In this document: piece by piece, positions 21,292 to 35,200 of the stretch | How positions within the stretch are numbered: the first letter of the stretch is position 1 | Layout: each line of letters starts with the position of its first letter | Assembly: GCA_039105265.1 (NCBI GenBank) | Contig: JAPFFF010000018.1 | Span: 2,790,001-2,854,000, forward strand | Direction of reading: 5' to 3' | From: Tritrichomonas musculus | Taxonomy: Eukaryota; Parabasalia; Tritrichomonadida; Tritrichomonadidae | DNA length: 64,000 nt | Made by a program: the position numbers and the translations under genes | Notes under the pieces: model-generated | What the model was told of the DNA's origin: nothing | The model's database searches: none | The model's input: only the letters and a program-made list of their open reading frames with translations

Positions 21292-21666
21292 TTACTCGGC
21301 TTTGAGAGCATACTTTACTGGCTTGAGGAATTTAGCTCTCTTTTCAGCATGAGGGGTAAGCTTATGGGCATATTTTGGTGCGAGTTGCTTTCGGCGTGAT
21401 TTAACGAGATTTTTCCTGATATCTTTTGGTACATGCTTTTGTCCGTTATATTTTTCAGTGAGAGCTTTGCGTTGTTGCTCCATAAGTACTGTTTTGACAC
21501 GAGCAACATCACGGCGGGCGTTCAAAATTTCTGAAAGTTTTTGACGGGATGATTGAGTTGCAATCTGTGATCTAAGCTCGAAAAGCTTTTTTTCCATGGT
21601 TGCAAGTTCTTCAAGAAGTTCTTGACGATTCTTTGAAGCAAGTTCGTGTGCCTTAAGGTGACCCAT
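21292..21666 (-). CDS. RPL35: 60S ribosomal protein L35 (eL35; uL29 family)
   Basis: The 124-residue protein begins MGHLKAHELASKNRQELLEE. It shows the L29/L35 two-helix core (ELATMEKKLFELRSQIATQ) and the eukaryotic basic extension (RKQLAPKYAHKLTPHAEKRA). It binds 25S/28S rRNA near the peptide exit tunnel of the large subunit. The length matches eukaryotic L35 (about 123 residues). The codons are richer in G+C than the surroundings, as expected for a highly expressed gene. It is divergent from the methyltransferase gene, with 162 bp between the two starts, and faces the CH/Sel1 gene tail to tail. Confidence 0.93.
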   Translation of the reverse strand: MGHLKAHELASKNRQELLEELATMEKKLFELRSQIATQSSRQKLSEILNARRDVARVKTVLMEQQRKALTEKYNGQKHVPKDIRKNLVKSRRKQLAPKYAHKLTPHAEKRAKFLKPVKYALKAE

Positions 21667-21809
21667 ATTTCGTAAGGGCTAGCCATTCACAACTTTTTGA
21701 CTTGGTTTTCACGGTTGACAATCGGCCATATTTTAACAGAATTTTTAAAATGAGGAAATTTTGTGAAAGAAGAAATTTTCAATTAACATTTCATATTTTC
21801 AATTACATT

Positions 21810-21817
21810 TCATATAA
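21810..21817 (+). promoter_or_regulatory. Candidate initiator of the methyltransferase gene
   Basis: TCATATAA fits TCAYWW and lies 17 nt from its A to the ATG at 21829. A second match (TCATATTT) lies about 19 nt further upstream. Confidence 0.35.
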
Positions 21818-21828
21818 AATAACAATTA

Positions 21829-22470
21829 ATGGCAGAAAATTCTCATCATCACCATCATCATGACATGTTTTCACCAGAAAATTATGATAAGGCTGGTAAT
21901 ATTATTGATGCAGGGAGAATTTGGTCTCAATCAGTAATCAATTCTTTACATTTAACAAAAGATATGGTTGTTATTGATTTTGGTGCTGGAACAGGAATAA
22001 TTGGAAGAAATTTATTAGATCATGTTAAAAAAGTTGTTTTTGAAGATATTTCAGAACCAATGCTTAATCAATGTCAAAAATGTCTTGACCAACTAGATAA
22101 TAAGAATTATGAAATCTTTGTCGGTGAAATCAAAGATTATAATGGTGAAAAAGCAGATGCTGTTGTTTCATCACTTGCATTACATCATGCTGGCACTCTT
22201 GAAACTACGTTAAATGCAATATTGAGTAAATTAAAACCGAAAGGGAAACTAGCTGTGTGTGAATTTGTATTTGAATCTCCTGAAGAAAGAAAAGAAAAAG
22301 GTAAAAAGATTCCTCACCCTGGATATAAACCAGAAGAATTTGTTAAATGCGTTCAAAAGTGCGGATTTGTTAATGTAGTATGTCAACCTACAAATTCAGT
22401 TACTTTTCCTAATGAAGATGGCAATAATGAAGAAATAGAACGCTTTTCTGTATTTGCAGAAGCACCATAA
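21829..22470 (+). CDS. Class I SAM-dependent methyltransferase
   Basis: The protein has 213 residues. The SAM-binding motif I is VVIDFGAGTGIIGRNL (residues about 48-63), followed by an acidic loop (VVFEDISEPML) and SSLALHHAG, the pattern of UbiE/Methyltransf_11 enzymes. The substrate cannot be told from sequence. Residues 6-11 are six consecutive histidines directly after MAENS, a natural histidine run. The C-terminal part (KPKGKLAVCEFVFESPEERK) is typical of the fold, and there is no targeting signal. It is divergent from the L35 gene. Confidence 0.85.
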   Translation: MAENSHHHHHHDMFSPENYDKAGNIIDAGRIWSQSVINSLHLTKDMVVIDFGAGTGIIGRNLLDHVKKVVFEDISEPMLNQCQKCLDQLDNKNYEIFVGEIKDYNGEKADAVVSSLALHHAGTLETTLNAILSKLKPKGKLAVCEFVFESPEERKEKGKKIPHPGYKPEEFVKCVQKCGFVNVVCQPTNSVTFPNEDGNNEEIERFSVFAEAP

Positions 22471-23226
22471 AAAATTATATTTATTCAATATGTTTAATAT
22501 ATTCATATAAAAAATGTGGCCTTCGCACTAATAATACATTAGTTAAATTAAAAACTATACTTATCTCATTTTCTACTTTTTTTTTTATTCCAAAATAAGA
22601 GAATCAGACAATATACAATTTAAAATATAACATTTAAATGATACACTCTTCTGCTTTCAATGAAACCAATAGTATTATAATTGGAAATATTTAATACAGG
22701 AAAATGATCTTATGCCCAAAACAATCCCATTATGACTTTAGAATATAATTTATATGAACATTTTGCATCAACCGACAACTTGTCGGTGACAAGAATTTGA
22801 AAGATTGGGTTTGGGCAGATTTATTGTTTAGTACCATATATGCTTTAAAATTTGTATTTTGTTTTATAGATAAATTTAATTTTATTAAACTTAGTAATCA
22901 TGCCATGAATGATTTTAATAAGAATTATGTTCGACCATTTATCGCCACATTAAAAAATCGTTAAATAAAGATTTTTTAAAATTATAAACCGATACCTTCC
23001 AAATTAACGAGTTTATTTCAGAGAAATTTAAATGTAAAGTAGTGAAAAGTTCAGATCGGATTATCAAATTTAAAATAATTTGAAACTAAAGATAACGTAT
23101 CATTTTTTTCATAGAAAAAGTTATTTTCCGTTTTCTTCTACCTATCAATCCTAAAAGTAAACGAGATAATAACGGACAACATATAATTTTTTTCGGTTTT
23201 AAAAAAAATTTTAAACAAATTTATTA
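22471..23226. other. Intergenic, upstream of the dynein gene
   Basis: No gene is recognised. A small perfect hairpin, ACCGACAA-C-TTGTCGGT, lies near 22770-22786. It is flanked by imperfect inverted arms TGCCCAAA (near 22712) and TTTGGGCA (near 22811), so a palindromic element of about 110 bp is possible. No initiator match is obvious next to the dynein ATG. Confidence 0.4.
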
Positions 23227-26200
23227 ATGGATCAAGGACTCAGAGTTTTTCATGAAGACGTTGCGTCTCAATTTATCGTCACACGCGTCTGCCCAGCGTT
23301 TAAGATGCCTAATGACAAATTTGATCTAATGCTTAAGGAAGAAGAATCAAAACAAAATTATTCTATTTTTCTTAATAATCGTTGCAAATATGTAATTTTT
23401 TCATTAAACTCGAAAGGTATTTTGCAATGCTCATTGAACACCTTTACAAAGGGCAAGAAAGCGCTTTGCCTTTACAAATATAAAGAACATAAACCAGATG
23501 ATAAGCAAGAATTTATTAATTCTTTGGCGTTTATTGATATTCCAAAGAATCCTCTTAGTTTTTGCCATCGTATGGTTGAATTTGTATATTCCCCCATTTC
23601 CAAATCTGAAGCAAATACTCAACGTTATCCAAAGGCTGTTGGAAATGAAATCATAACAACTATGAGTGATGTTACAGGATTCTTCTATATGATGTATGGA
23701 AAGTCCCAAGGACTCACTGTCTTAACCATGCCTCCTCATGAATTATTACAAGCTGAAAATACACCTTCCCGTTTACATACCTTTGAATCACAAGTTATTC
23801 AATGGGTTGAACAGACAAGAGAACTTTTGAATAAAGAATTTCCAGAAGATGAAAAATTAACACCTCTTGATGAAGTTAAATATTGGAAGAAGAGAAGGCA
23901 AAATCTTGAAATGATAAAGAAACAATTTGATGCTGAAGAAGTTAAAACTGTTGTTGAAGCTCTTCAGGAGAGCTCACAACCATTTGTTCAACAATTTGAA
24001 CAAGTTGTAAATGACACAAACGATGCATATGACCTTGCAATTGAAACGGAACGATCACTTCAACCACTTCATTCGTTCTTAGAACAGATTGATACAGTTG
24101 GAGCTGATCTTGATGCTCTCAATGAAATGTACAAACCAGTTTTCCACCTTCTCTATCTTATGTACACCAAAACAACCTGGTATCATTCTCCCCGCCATCT
24201 TTGCTCCCTTCTTCGTAGAGTTACAGACTTTTTCACAAATCAATTTATAGCCGCCATTGATGGAACTGCAATTTTAAATGGCGATCCTCAAGAAACAATG
24301 GATCATTTAAAGGAATCCTGTGAATCATTAGATAAGTTCCAAAGTGCTTATATTGAATTCAAAGAAAAGATTTTGGCTGAAGAAGGCCAATCTTCCTTCA
24401 CACTTAATAACCAGGCAGTTATGCCACAATTTTTAACATTGTTAAGTCGTATTGACAGATTAAAACCAGTTTTATCAACAATTATTGAATTTAACAGATT
24501 TGATAAAACTGAAGTTGGCGGTATTCATGGACATATTTTATCTCCAAAATTTGCAAGACTTCTCGAAGAATTTCATGAAGTTGAAAGTAAATTAACAGGC
24601 CTTGATGAAGATCTTTTAAAGTGCCCAGATAATAGATTTAATGACATTATGAATGAAGTTGAAGCTGCATTTAATGATCTTGATATTCGTGCAGTTGCAA
24701 TTGCAATTTGGGCAATCCAAGATGTTTCTTCTATTGTTTCTCTTGGGCAAATTCTTACAGGTTTTAATGCTCTTCTTCGTAGACCATTCTTTGTTCAATC
24801 ATTCCAAAAACAATATCCATTTATTATTGAACTTTTTGAAAAGGATGTTCAGGAAATTGCTATCACTTATCGTGAAGGAAAGACTGATCCTCCACTTCTT
24901 CAAGGAATCCCACCAACAACTTCAAGGTTCATTTGGTGCAATGGTCTCATTGAAAGATTAAAGACTCTTGTTAACACTCTTCACATTTCAATTCCTGAAA
25001 TTTTAGATGATCCAGGAATGAAAGAACCAGTTCATAACAAAGAAGAACTTCAAGCTAACATTGAAGAGACAATGACAGCCAAAATTACCGAATGGTCATC
25101 CACAATTAAGGATGATTACAAAGATAAACTGAAGACACCCCTTATCACACGAGATCCAGAAACTCACCTTCTCTCTCTTAACTTTGATCCAGATCTTTTA
25201 TCACTTCTTCAAGAAGTCAAATTTTTATCAAGAAACTTATCCGAAAACATTCCACCAGTTGCTATGGAAATTTACCAAAGGAATCAAATTTATAATGACT
25301 ATATTCACTCACTTCAAGTATTGATTGATAGATACAATCACCCACTTTCAACAATTGTTGAAGTTGAAAAACCAATGTTCAAGAAACATATTGACCAAGT
25401 TGATTCAATTCTTGAACGTGGTATTTCTGAACTTACATGGGAAAGTGACGACACAAAAGTTTTCCTTGAACAATCAGTCACTGAAGTTACTAAATTCTCT
25501 GAACTTCACAACAAAGCAACATCCAATATTTCAACTATCAAAAGTAAAATCGAAAGCTGGAGAGATCCACCTCTTTTCAGCCGTCAAGATGCAAAGAAAT
25601 CACTCGATCCATCTGAAGTCAATAACACATTGAACGCACGTGTTGCATTAATTACTCAACAAGCACAAGAAATCGCAGAACTTGTTCAGTCTTCTGTTTC
25701 AGCACTTACTGATACACCAGATACACCAGAAACCAAACAATATCTTGATTACATTGCATCACTTATTCAACAAGGATTTAAAGACAACATTTTATACTCA
25801 CTCGATGCTTTAATGAAAGATCTTTCTGTTAAAAATTCAGATAATCCTAACCCACTTCATGTTGTAGTTCCATTAATTACAACAAAACTAGAATTAGTTG
25901 GAAATAGCGTTCTTTTCTCTCCACCACTTCTCGAAGGTCCAAATAACTTATACTCAACTTTCGAAGAATGGTGCCAAAGATCCCTTGACCTTACAAAACT
26001 TATCGATGTTTTCTACGAAGGCCAATCCCCAATTTATGATAATATTTCACAAGATGAAGAAATTAAAAGTACTGTTGGTCAAATTCTTGAAGCAGTTTCA
26101 ACAATGTCCAAAGAATGCATTTCATATAAAGATGAAAACTTTTCCAAATATTCTAATGTTTGGACACAATCACGTGAAACATTTATTAACGAATTCCTTC

Positions 26201-29200
26201 AAACAGGTGGTGGAATGAGTGAACCAGATAAGGTCACAGGTGAACAAGTTCCTCTTAAGCCAACCCTTGATGATTTCGGAGAGCAAATTGGTTCATACAG
26301 AAAGAGTCAAAATGATATCCGACTTATTCAGGATTCACATTCATTTGGCTGGCTTCGTGTTGATTGCAGACCACTTAAACAATCACTCGATCTTAACCTT
26401 GGTAAATGGGTTTATCTCTTCACACACTACCTCAACAATGATATGTTGAACCAATTGAAAGATTTCAAGCAATTCCTTCATGATGCACACGCAGGTCTCG
26501 ATGTTAAAGTATCAAAAGGCGATATCGATCAATTAATTGCCGTTCTTGAAGCAATGCTTCTTGTCAGAACCAAAGCACCAATGTATGAAAAATTATTCGA
26601 TCATTTGAAAGCTACAGTTGCATTACTTAAGCAACACGGCGTTACAGTTACAGATGCCCTTCAACAACGAATTGAAGAAGGCCCAGACCAATGGCAAGAA
26701 TTAAAGAACACATGGAGTAGCGTTCAAGATAAAACAGCTCCATTCCAACAAGAAGAAACACAAAGACTCAGACAATATGAAGATAACTTTATTGAACAAT
26801 TAAACGATTTACGTGAAAAATTCAATCAAGAAGAATTTTATGCTTGGGAAATTGGTTATGATCATGCCTCCCAAATCATCAATAAGTGGCAAGATATACT
26901 TGACAAACAAGATGATGAAGCAGCTGAAATTCAAGCTAATGGTGAACTTCTTGAATTCACTGTTAACCCATTCAGAAACCTTGCATCAATGAAAGCAGAC
27001 TTAAATCTTCTCAGAAACGTTTGGGAAACAGCACACAGAATCGAAGGCGAACTTACAAAATGGAAAGATACATTATGGTCAGAAATTGATGTTGCCGTTC
27101 TTTCCAATGAATGCGAAGTTTACACTAAGACAATCAGAAAGATCGAAAAACGTGCTAAAGATTGGAGTGTTTACCATGGCCTCGAGGCTCTTATTAAATC
27201 TGTTTCATCAGCTCTTCCAATCATGGATCAACTTCACAACGATAAACTTCGTGATCGTCACTGGCAAAGACTTAAGGAAGTCACTGGTGTCGATTTCCAA
27301 AAACAAGTCGATTTGAAATTAGGCGACATTCTCCAAAAGGAACTCATGAGATTTACTGAAGATATCACTGAAATTGTCGATGGTGCAAGTAACGAAGTTC
27401 GTATGGAAACTGCCCTTGCAGAACTTAAGAAGACATGGGCTGATATGGAATTCCAATACAAACCAATGGAAGGCTTCCCAGAATTGAAGGTCCTTTATGT
27501 CCCAGAAGAACTTGTTGCAACACTCGAAGAAAACCAAGTTGCAGTTCAGAACTATCTTTCTTCAAAGAACATTTCTTTCTTCAAACAAACTCTTACAGAT
27601 TGGCAAGATAAGCTTATGGCTGTCGATCGTGTTATGACTGTTTGGCAAGATGTGCAATACAGATGGACTCACTTGAGACCAATCTTCATTGGTTCAGAAG
27701 ATATCAGAAAACAACTTCCAGAACAATCAGCATCATTCGAAAACATTGATAAACAAATGAACGAATTTACAGAAAAGCAACAAGAAAACAAGAATGTTAT
27801 TGATACTTGCAACCAACCAAACGTTCAAAAGTTCCTTGAAATGCTTCTTCGTGAACTTTGCGTCGTTGAAAAATCATTGTACGAATATTTGGAAACCAAA
27901 CGTATGGCATTCCCACGTTTCTACTTCGTTTCATCAAACGATCTTCTCGATATCCTTTCAAAGGGAAGAAATCCACAAGATATCGAACCACACTTTGGAA
28001 AAGTTTATGATAACCTTGTTAAAGTTAAATGGTCAGGTCCAAAGACATGCACAGCCATGATGTCTCGTGAAAATGAAGTTGTCGAATTTGAAGAACCACT
28101 TGAATTATCAGGTCCAGTCGAAATTTGGCTTCAAAAACTTCTTGATACAGCCAAAGTTACCCTTCGTGGTAAACTTTCTGAAGCAGCAGCTGCAGCATAT
28201 GATACTTCACAACGTCCAAAGTGGCTCGTTAGCCAAGTTGCCCAAGTCGGTCTTACTGCAGTTTGTATCCAATGGAACAAAGAAGTTAACACAGCATTCA
28301 AACAACTCGAAGAAGGTATTGAAAACGCTATGAAAGATTATAACCAAAAACAGAACAAACAGCTTGAAGATCTTATCGAACTTATTCGTTCAGGTGAACT
28401 TAACTCTCTTAACAGAAAGAAGATCACTGTTATTTGCCAAACAGATGCACATAACAGAGATGTCGTTTGGAGATTAAATCACAATCACGAAGAAACTCAC
28501 GAATGTTTCGAATGGCAATCACAGCTTCGTTTCTCATGGAGAAATAGCGAACACGACTGTTTCATCAACATTATTGATGCCGAATTCATTTATCAATATG
28601 AATATCTTGGATCACCATCACGTCTTGTCGTTACTCCACTTACCGATCGTTGCTATATTACACTTACACAATCCCTTCGTCGTATCATGGGTGGTGCCCC
28701 AGCAGGTCCAGCAGGTACAGGTAAGACTGAAACCACAAAAGATCTTGCACGTTCAATGGGTCAAGTTTGTTTCGTGTTCAACTGTTCCGAACAGATGGAC
28801 CACAAGTCTCTTGCCGCTACATTCAAGGGACTTTCACAAGCAGGTGCCTGGGGATGTTTCGATGAATTCAATCGTATCGCAGCTCGTGTGCTTTCTGTCG
28901 TTTCCAACCAAGTTAAGTCCATTTTGGATGCACTTCGTTTGAACTTAACAGAATTCAAGTTCTGTGGTGCAGAAACAATCAAACTTCAAAAGACATGCGG
29001 TATGTTCATTACTATGAACCCAGGTTATGCAGGACGTACAGAACTTCCAGAAAACATCAAAGCTCTTTTCAGATCTGTGTCAATGTGCGTTCCAGATTTC
29101 CAGATCATTTGCGAAATTATGCTTATGTCTGAAGGTTTCAAGACAGCCTCATTACTTACAAAGAAATTCACAACACTTTACAGCCGTTGTCAACAGCTTC

Positions 29201-32200
29201 TTTCTAAACAGCTCCACTATGACTGGGGTCTTAGAGCCGTTAAATCCGTTCTTGTGGTCGCTGGTTCACTTCGTTCAGCAGATCCAAACATGTCAGAAGA
29301 AGCCGTTCTTATGCGTGCGCTCAGAGATTTCAACGTTCCAAAGATCATCACAACCGATATGCCCGTCTTCCTCGGTCTTATCAACGATCTTTTCCCTGCA
29401 ATCGACGTTCCACGTAAGAGGAACCTTCAATGGGAAGAAACAATCAGACAATGCGTTCTTGCTGCTCGTTTCCAAGCCGAAGATCAATTTGTTCGTAAAG
29501 TCGTCGAACTTGAAGAATTGTTAAACGTTCGTCACTCTGTTTTCATTATCGGAGGAGCAGGAACAGGTAAGACTGAAGTTTGGCGTTCACTTTGCCGTGC
29601 TTATGCAAAAAGAGGAACACCATGTTCATTTGTCGATTTGAATCCAAAAGCAGTTACAAACAACGAATTGTACGGATTTTTGAATCAAGCAACTCGTGAT
29701 TGGCAAGATGGTCTTTTCTCATTCATTATGAGAAACTTGTCCAGATTAACCCACGACTATCCAAAGTGGATTGTCCTTGATGGTGATATTGATCCTTGCT
29801 GGATTGAGTCTCTTAACACTGTTATGGACGATAACAAAGTTCTTACACTTGCATCTAACGAACGTATTCCATTAACAACACACATGCGTCTTGTTTTCGA
29901 AATTGCACATCTTAAATATGCTACTCCAGCTACAGTTTCAAGAGCAGGTATTCTTTTCATCAACGAAACAGATGTCGGTTTCATGGCCTATGCCTATTCT
30001 TGGATTGATAAGAGAACAAATGGTAATGAAAAGTCCCAACTTACAGTTCTTTTCAACCAATATGTTCCAAGAACAATTGAATTAATTCATGCTCAAATTA
30101 AACATATCGTTCCAATCAGTGATATTGCATTCGTTGTCACTCTTTGTCGTCTTCTTGAAAGACTTCTTACAGAACAAAATGTTCCAAACAACTCAGAAGC
30201 TTCCCTTTATGAACTTTACTTCGTTTGGGCAGCAGTTTGGGCCTTTGGTGGTGCTTGCGATGATCAAGGAAGAGATTATCGTGCAGAATTCTCTCAAATG
30301 TGGCGTTCAGAATGGAGAAATGTCTCCTTCCCACAACAAGGTACCGTTTTCGATTACTACCTTCATCCAGAAAAGAAGAAGTTCTTACCATGGACAGAAA
30401 TTGCACCAAAATTCGAATATGTCAATGGAAGATCTGTTTTCAACTCACTTGTTTTCTCACCAGAAACAACACGTATCAACTTCTTTGCTAAAGAACTTCT
30501 TGAAGGTGGACATCCAGTTATGCTTACAGGCTTTGCAGGTACAGGTAAATCCGTTCTTATTCGAAACTTGCTCAACAATCTTAATGATCAAGAATTTATG
30601 TACAGAGCTATGAACTTTAACTATTATACAACTTCACTTGCACTTCAATTGTTCCTTGAATCCGCTGTCGAAATGAAATCAGGTAAGCTTTATGCTCCTC
30701 CAGCTCAAAGGAAATGTATTTACTTCATCGATGATATTAACATGCCTGAAATCGATCTTTACGGTACACAAGCACCAATGACACTCTTAAGACAGCACTT
30801 GGACTATCAGCACTGGTACGATAGACAAGCAATGACTCTCAAGGATGTTAAAGGTGTCAATTACGTTTCTTGTATGAACCCAACAGCAGGTTCTTTCACT
30901 ATTAACCCACGTCTTCAAAGACACTTCTCTACATTCGCACTTGGTATTCCTCCTGACAACTCAATTAAGATGATTCTTTCATCAATGCTTGAAGGTCACT
31001 TGGAATCTTATGGATTCAATTCCGAAATCAAAGGAATTTCAACCAAGCTTTATGAATCAATCATTAACATCCACAAAGAAATTACAAAGACATTCATTCC
31101 AACAGCTATTAAATTCCATTACACATTCAACCTTCGTGATGAGTGTCAATTACTTCAAGGTGTTCTTCGTGCAATGCCAAATGTTGTTAAAACACCAGAA
31201 CAAATAACACAACTTCTTGCTACAGATGGTATTCGTGTTTATGCTGATAGACTTGTTGATCTTGTTGATTACCAGAAAGCTAAGGATATCGTTATTTCAC
31301 AAACATTAAAGAACTTCGATGGTGTTCTTGATGTCGGTGCAACAAGAGAAGAACAGATGTTTTGCGCTTTCCCACCAGATGGTGATGATTCAGCATTTGA
31401 TGAAGGTGGTTACGCACCTATGGTTTCATTAGAATTAACCAATAAAGTTATCAATGATAAGTTAAACGAATATAATGAAAGCCATCCCGTTATGAATCTC
31501 GTTCTTTTCAAAGATGCCATTGAACACGTTCTTCGTATTGCAAGAGGTATCACTATGCCACAAGGACACATGTTACTTGTCGGTCTCGGAGGTTCAGGTA
31601 AGCAGAGTCTTGTTCGTCTTGCAGCATATTTGGCAGGATACAATGTTTTCCAAATTACTTTAGCCAACAACTACGGTATGGCTGAATTTGGTGCAGATTT
31701 AGTTAAAGCATTCACACTTGCAGGTGGTAAGAAGCAACCAACAGTTTTCTTGTTAACAGATTCACAAGTTATTGATGAACAATTCCTTATTCCAATCTCT
31801 GACTTCTTATCTACAGGTGTTATTCCAGATGTCTTTGCTCAAGAAGATAAAGAAAATGTTTATGCAGCTGTTAAAGGAGATATGAAAGTTCAAGGTATTC
31901 CATATTCACCTGAAGATGCCTGGAAATTCTTCACACAAAGAGTTCGTCAATATTGTAGAATTGTTTTCTGTCAATCACCATCAGGAGATACTTTCCGTAT
32001 TCGTGCACGTCGTTTCCCAGCACTTGTCAACTGTATGATTATTGATTGGTTCCATGCATGGCCAGATGATGCCCTTTATTCTGTGGCTAAACAATTCTTG
32101 TCTGATGTTGAACTTGATGGAAATGATCCAGAAACAGTTGTTACATTTATTTCCAATGCACACTCAAAAGTTATTCAAATTTCAGCCGAATATCTTGAAG

Positions 32201-35200
32201 CTGAAAGAAGGCATAACTATGCAACACCAAAGTCTTATCTTGAACTTATTTCATTATTTAAGTCTATGCTTGATAATACCAGAAACACAATTATCAACAA
32301 CCAGCAGCACTTTAGTAAAGGTTTGACAATGCTTCAAGATTCATCCAAAGATGTGGATGTCATGAAGAAGAAATTAGAAAAGCAGACAAAGATTGTCGCT
32401 GATAAACAAGCAGAATGTGCAGCCCTTATTGATCGAATTTCACAAGATGCAGCAATTGTGAAGAAAGAATCAGATGTTGCCCAACGTGAAGAAGAAAAGA
32501 CAGCCAAGATCAAAGCAGAAGCAGAAGAGAAGCAAGCAATTGCATCTGAAGAACTTAAGAAAGCACAGCCTCTTAAAGCACAGGCTCTTGCAGCTATTGA
32601 CTGTATTGATAAGAAAGCTATGACTGAACTTTCATCTTTCTCATCTGCACCAGGTAAAGTGGGAGATGTCATGGAAGCCATTGTTCTTATCCTTTCAGAA
32701 GGAGGAAGACCAGCACGTGATTTATCATGGAAAGCAGCAAAGAAACTCATGGGTAACACTGGTGCTTTCATGAACAAGCTTCAGCATCTTCACGAAAATT
32801 GGAATAATGATATTATGCAATTAACCAAGCAAAAAGTTGCCAAATGGACATTTAAAGAATCAGATGTTAGTAAATCATCATCTGCGTGCGCAAACATTTA
32901 TGTTTGGCTGAACAACATTCTTAACTATCACACTGTTATTCAAAATATTATTCCTAAAGAAAGGGCAGCTAAAGAAGCAGAAGAATTGTTAAACGAATCA
33001 GTTGAAAAATTAAAGAAAGTTCAAGCTAAAGCAAAGGCACTTGAAGATCAACTTCAGAAGCTTAAAGATCAACTTGAAGAACAACAAGAAGAAAAGAATA
33101 AAGCACAAGCAGAAGCTACTTCTATGTCTGAAAAGATTACAAGAGCTACAGATCTTGTTGCAGGCCTTGGTGATGAAGGTGAACGTTGGAAGATTAAGAT
33201 TGCAGATTATCAACAAGAACAAACATCCGTTGTTGGTGACGTTTTACTTGCAGCAGCCTTTGTTTCATATGCAGGACCGTTTACACGTGCCTTTAGAGAA
33301 AGACTTGTTGATGAAATTTGGAAACCATTCTTACTCGAAAGAAATATCAAGATTCAAAAAGAACCAATTGATGTTATTTCTCACTCTGCCTTAATTGCAC
33401 AATGGAACAACCAAGGTTTACCAAATGATAAAGTTTCTGTTGAAAATGCAGCTATTACAAACTCATGTCAACGTTGGCCATTGTTCATTGATCCACAATT
33501 CCAAGGTATCAAGTGGATTCGTAACAATCAAGAAGAGAACAACTTGCATGTCCTTCGTTTTGGTCAAGATAACTTTATTAATACACTTGTTATGGCTGTT
33601 GAAAATGGAGAATCAGTTCTTATTGAAAATGTCGAAGAAACATTCGATCCAATCATTGATCCTCTTCTTGGTCGTAACATTGTTAAGCGTGGTCGTCGTA
33701 ATTTGGTTCAAGTCGGTGATCGTGAAGTTGAATTTAATCCTAAATTCAGACTTTTCTTACAATCTAAGCTTGCCAATCCTCACTTCAAGCCTGAAATTCA
33801 AGCTCAGACAACAGTTATTAACTTTACAGTTACTCTTGATGGTTTAGAAGAGCAGCTTCTTGGTAACGTCGTTAAACACGAGAAGCCAGGACTTGAAGAA
33901 CAGAAAGCTGATCTTATCAAACAAATGAATGAAGATAAGATTACAATGAAAGGACTTGAAGATAGCCTTCTTGAACGTCTTTCAGCGCCAGGAGTCAATC
34001 TTATTGAAGATACAGAACTTATGGACACTCTTGATCGATCAAAGAAGATGTCTGCAGAACTTACTGAACGTGTGCAAAAGGCTTTAGAAACAAGTGAAGA
34101 AATTTCAATCCATCGTGAAGCTTATCGTCGTGTTGCAGGACGTGCAGCTCTTTTGTATTTCATTCTCGTCGATCTTGGTAAGATTGACCATATGTATCAA
34201 TTCTCTCTTGCTTCATTTGTTACCGTTTTCACATCTGCTATGGACGATGCAGAGCCATCCACCAATCCAGTATTTAGAGAGAATTCATTAGTTGATTCCA
34301 TTACATTTAAGACATTCAGATGGGCAATGAGAGCCATGTTCCAACGTCACCAGATCATTTTCACAGCACTTTTATGCTTTAGAATCTTGCTTGCTGATAA
34401 GCAACTTCAAGCAGTTCGTATGGATGAGTTCCTTCATCTTCTTCGTTGCCCACGTTCAATGGCAATGCCAAATCCAGCACCAGAATGGTTGACTGATTCT
34501 TGCTGGGGTGCTGCTGTTGGTCTTTCTTCACTTGAAGCTTTCAAGTCAATTGGCCAAGATATCACAATGAGAACAAAGCCTTGGCAAAAGTGGTGCGATC
34601 TTGAAATGCCAGAAAATGAAAAGCTTCCTCTTGATTACAAGAACAAGACAGAATTCCAGAAGTTGCTTGTTATTCGTGCTTTAAGGCCTGATAGAATGGT
34701 TAATGCACTCACGCAATTCATCTCCAACCAAATCGGAGAGAAGTTCACAGAAGATGTCGTGTTCACATTACAACAGACATATTCAGAAGCAACACCATCC
34801 ATGGCATTGTTCTTCATTCTCTCTCCAGGTGTTGATCCAGTCAAGAATCTTGAAGCACTCGGTGAAAAGCTTGGCTACAGCGAGCTTAAAGGAAATCTAT
34901 ACAATATTTCATTAGGAGAAGGTCAAGAAGAAAATGCTCTTAACTCACTTACAAAAGCATCCTCGGAAGGTGCTTGGGTTATTATTCAAAACTTGCACTT
35001 GATGGGTAAGTGGCTTATGGTTCTTGAAAAGCACATTGAAAAGCTTAGACTTACAGAACTTCATGAAAATTACCGTGTCTTCTTCACCGGAGAAGCATCA
35101 GATGATATTCCAGCAGGTCTTCTTGAAAACTCAATTAAAGTTACATCAGAACCTGCAAGAGGTACCAAAGCTAACTTGATGCGTGCACTTGCAAACTTTA

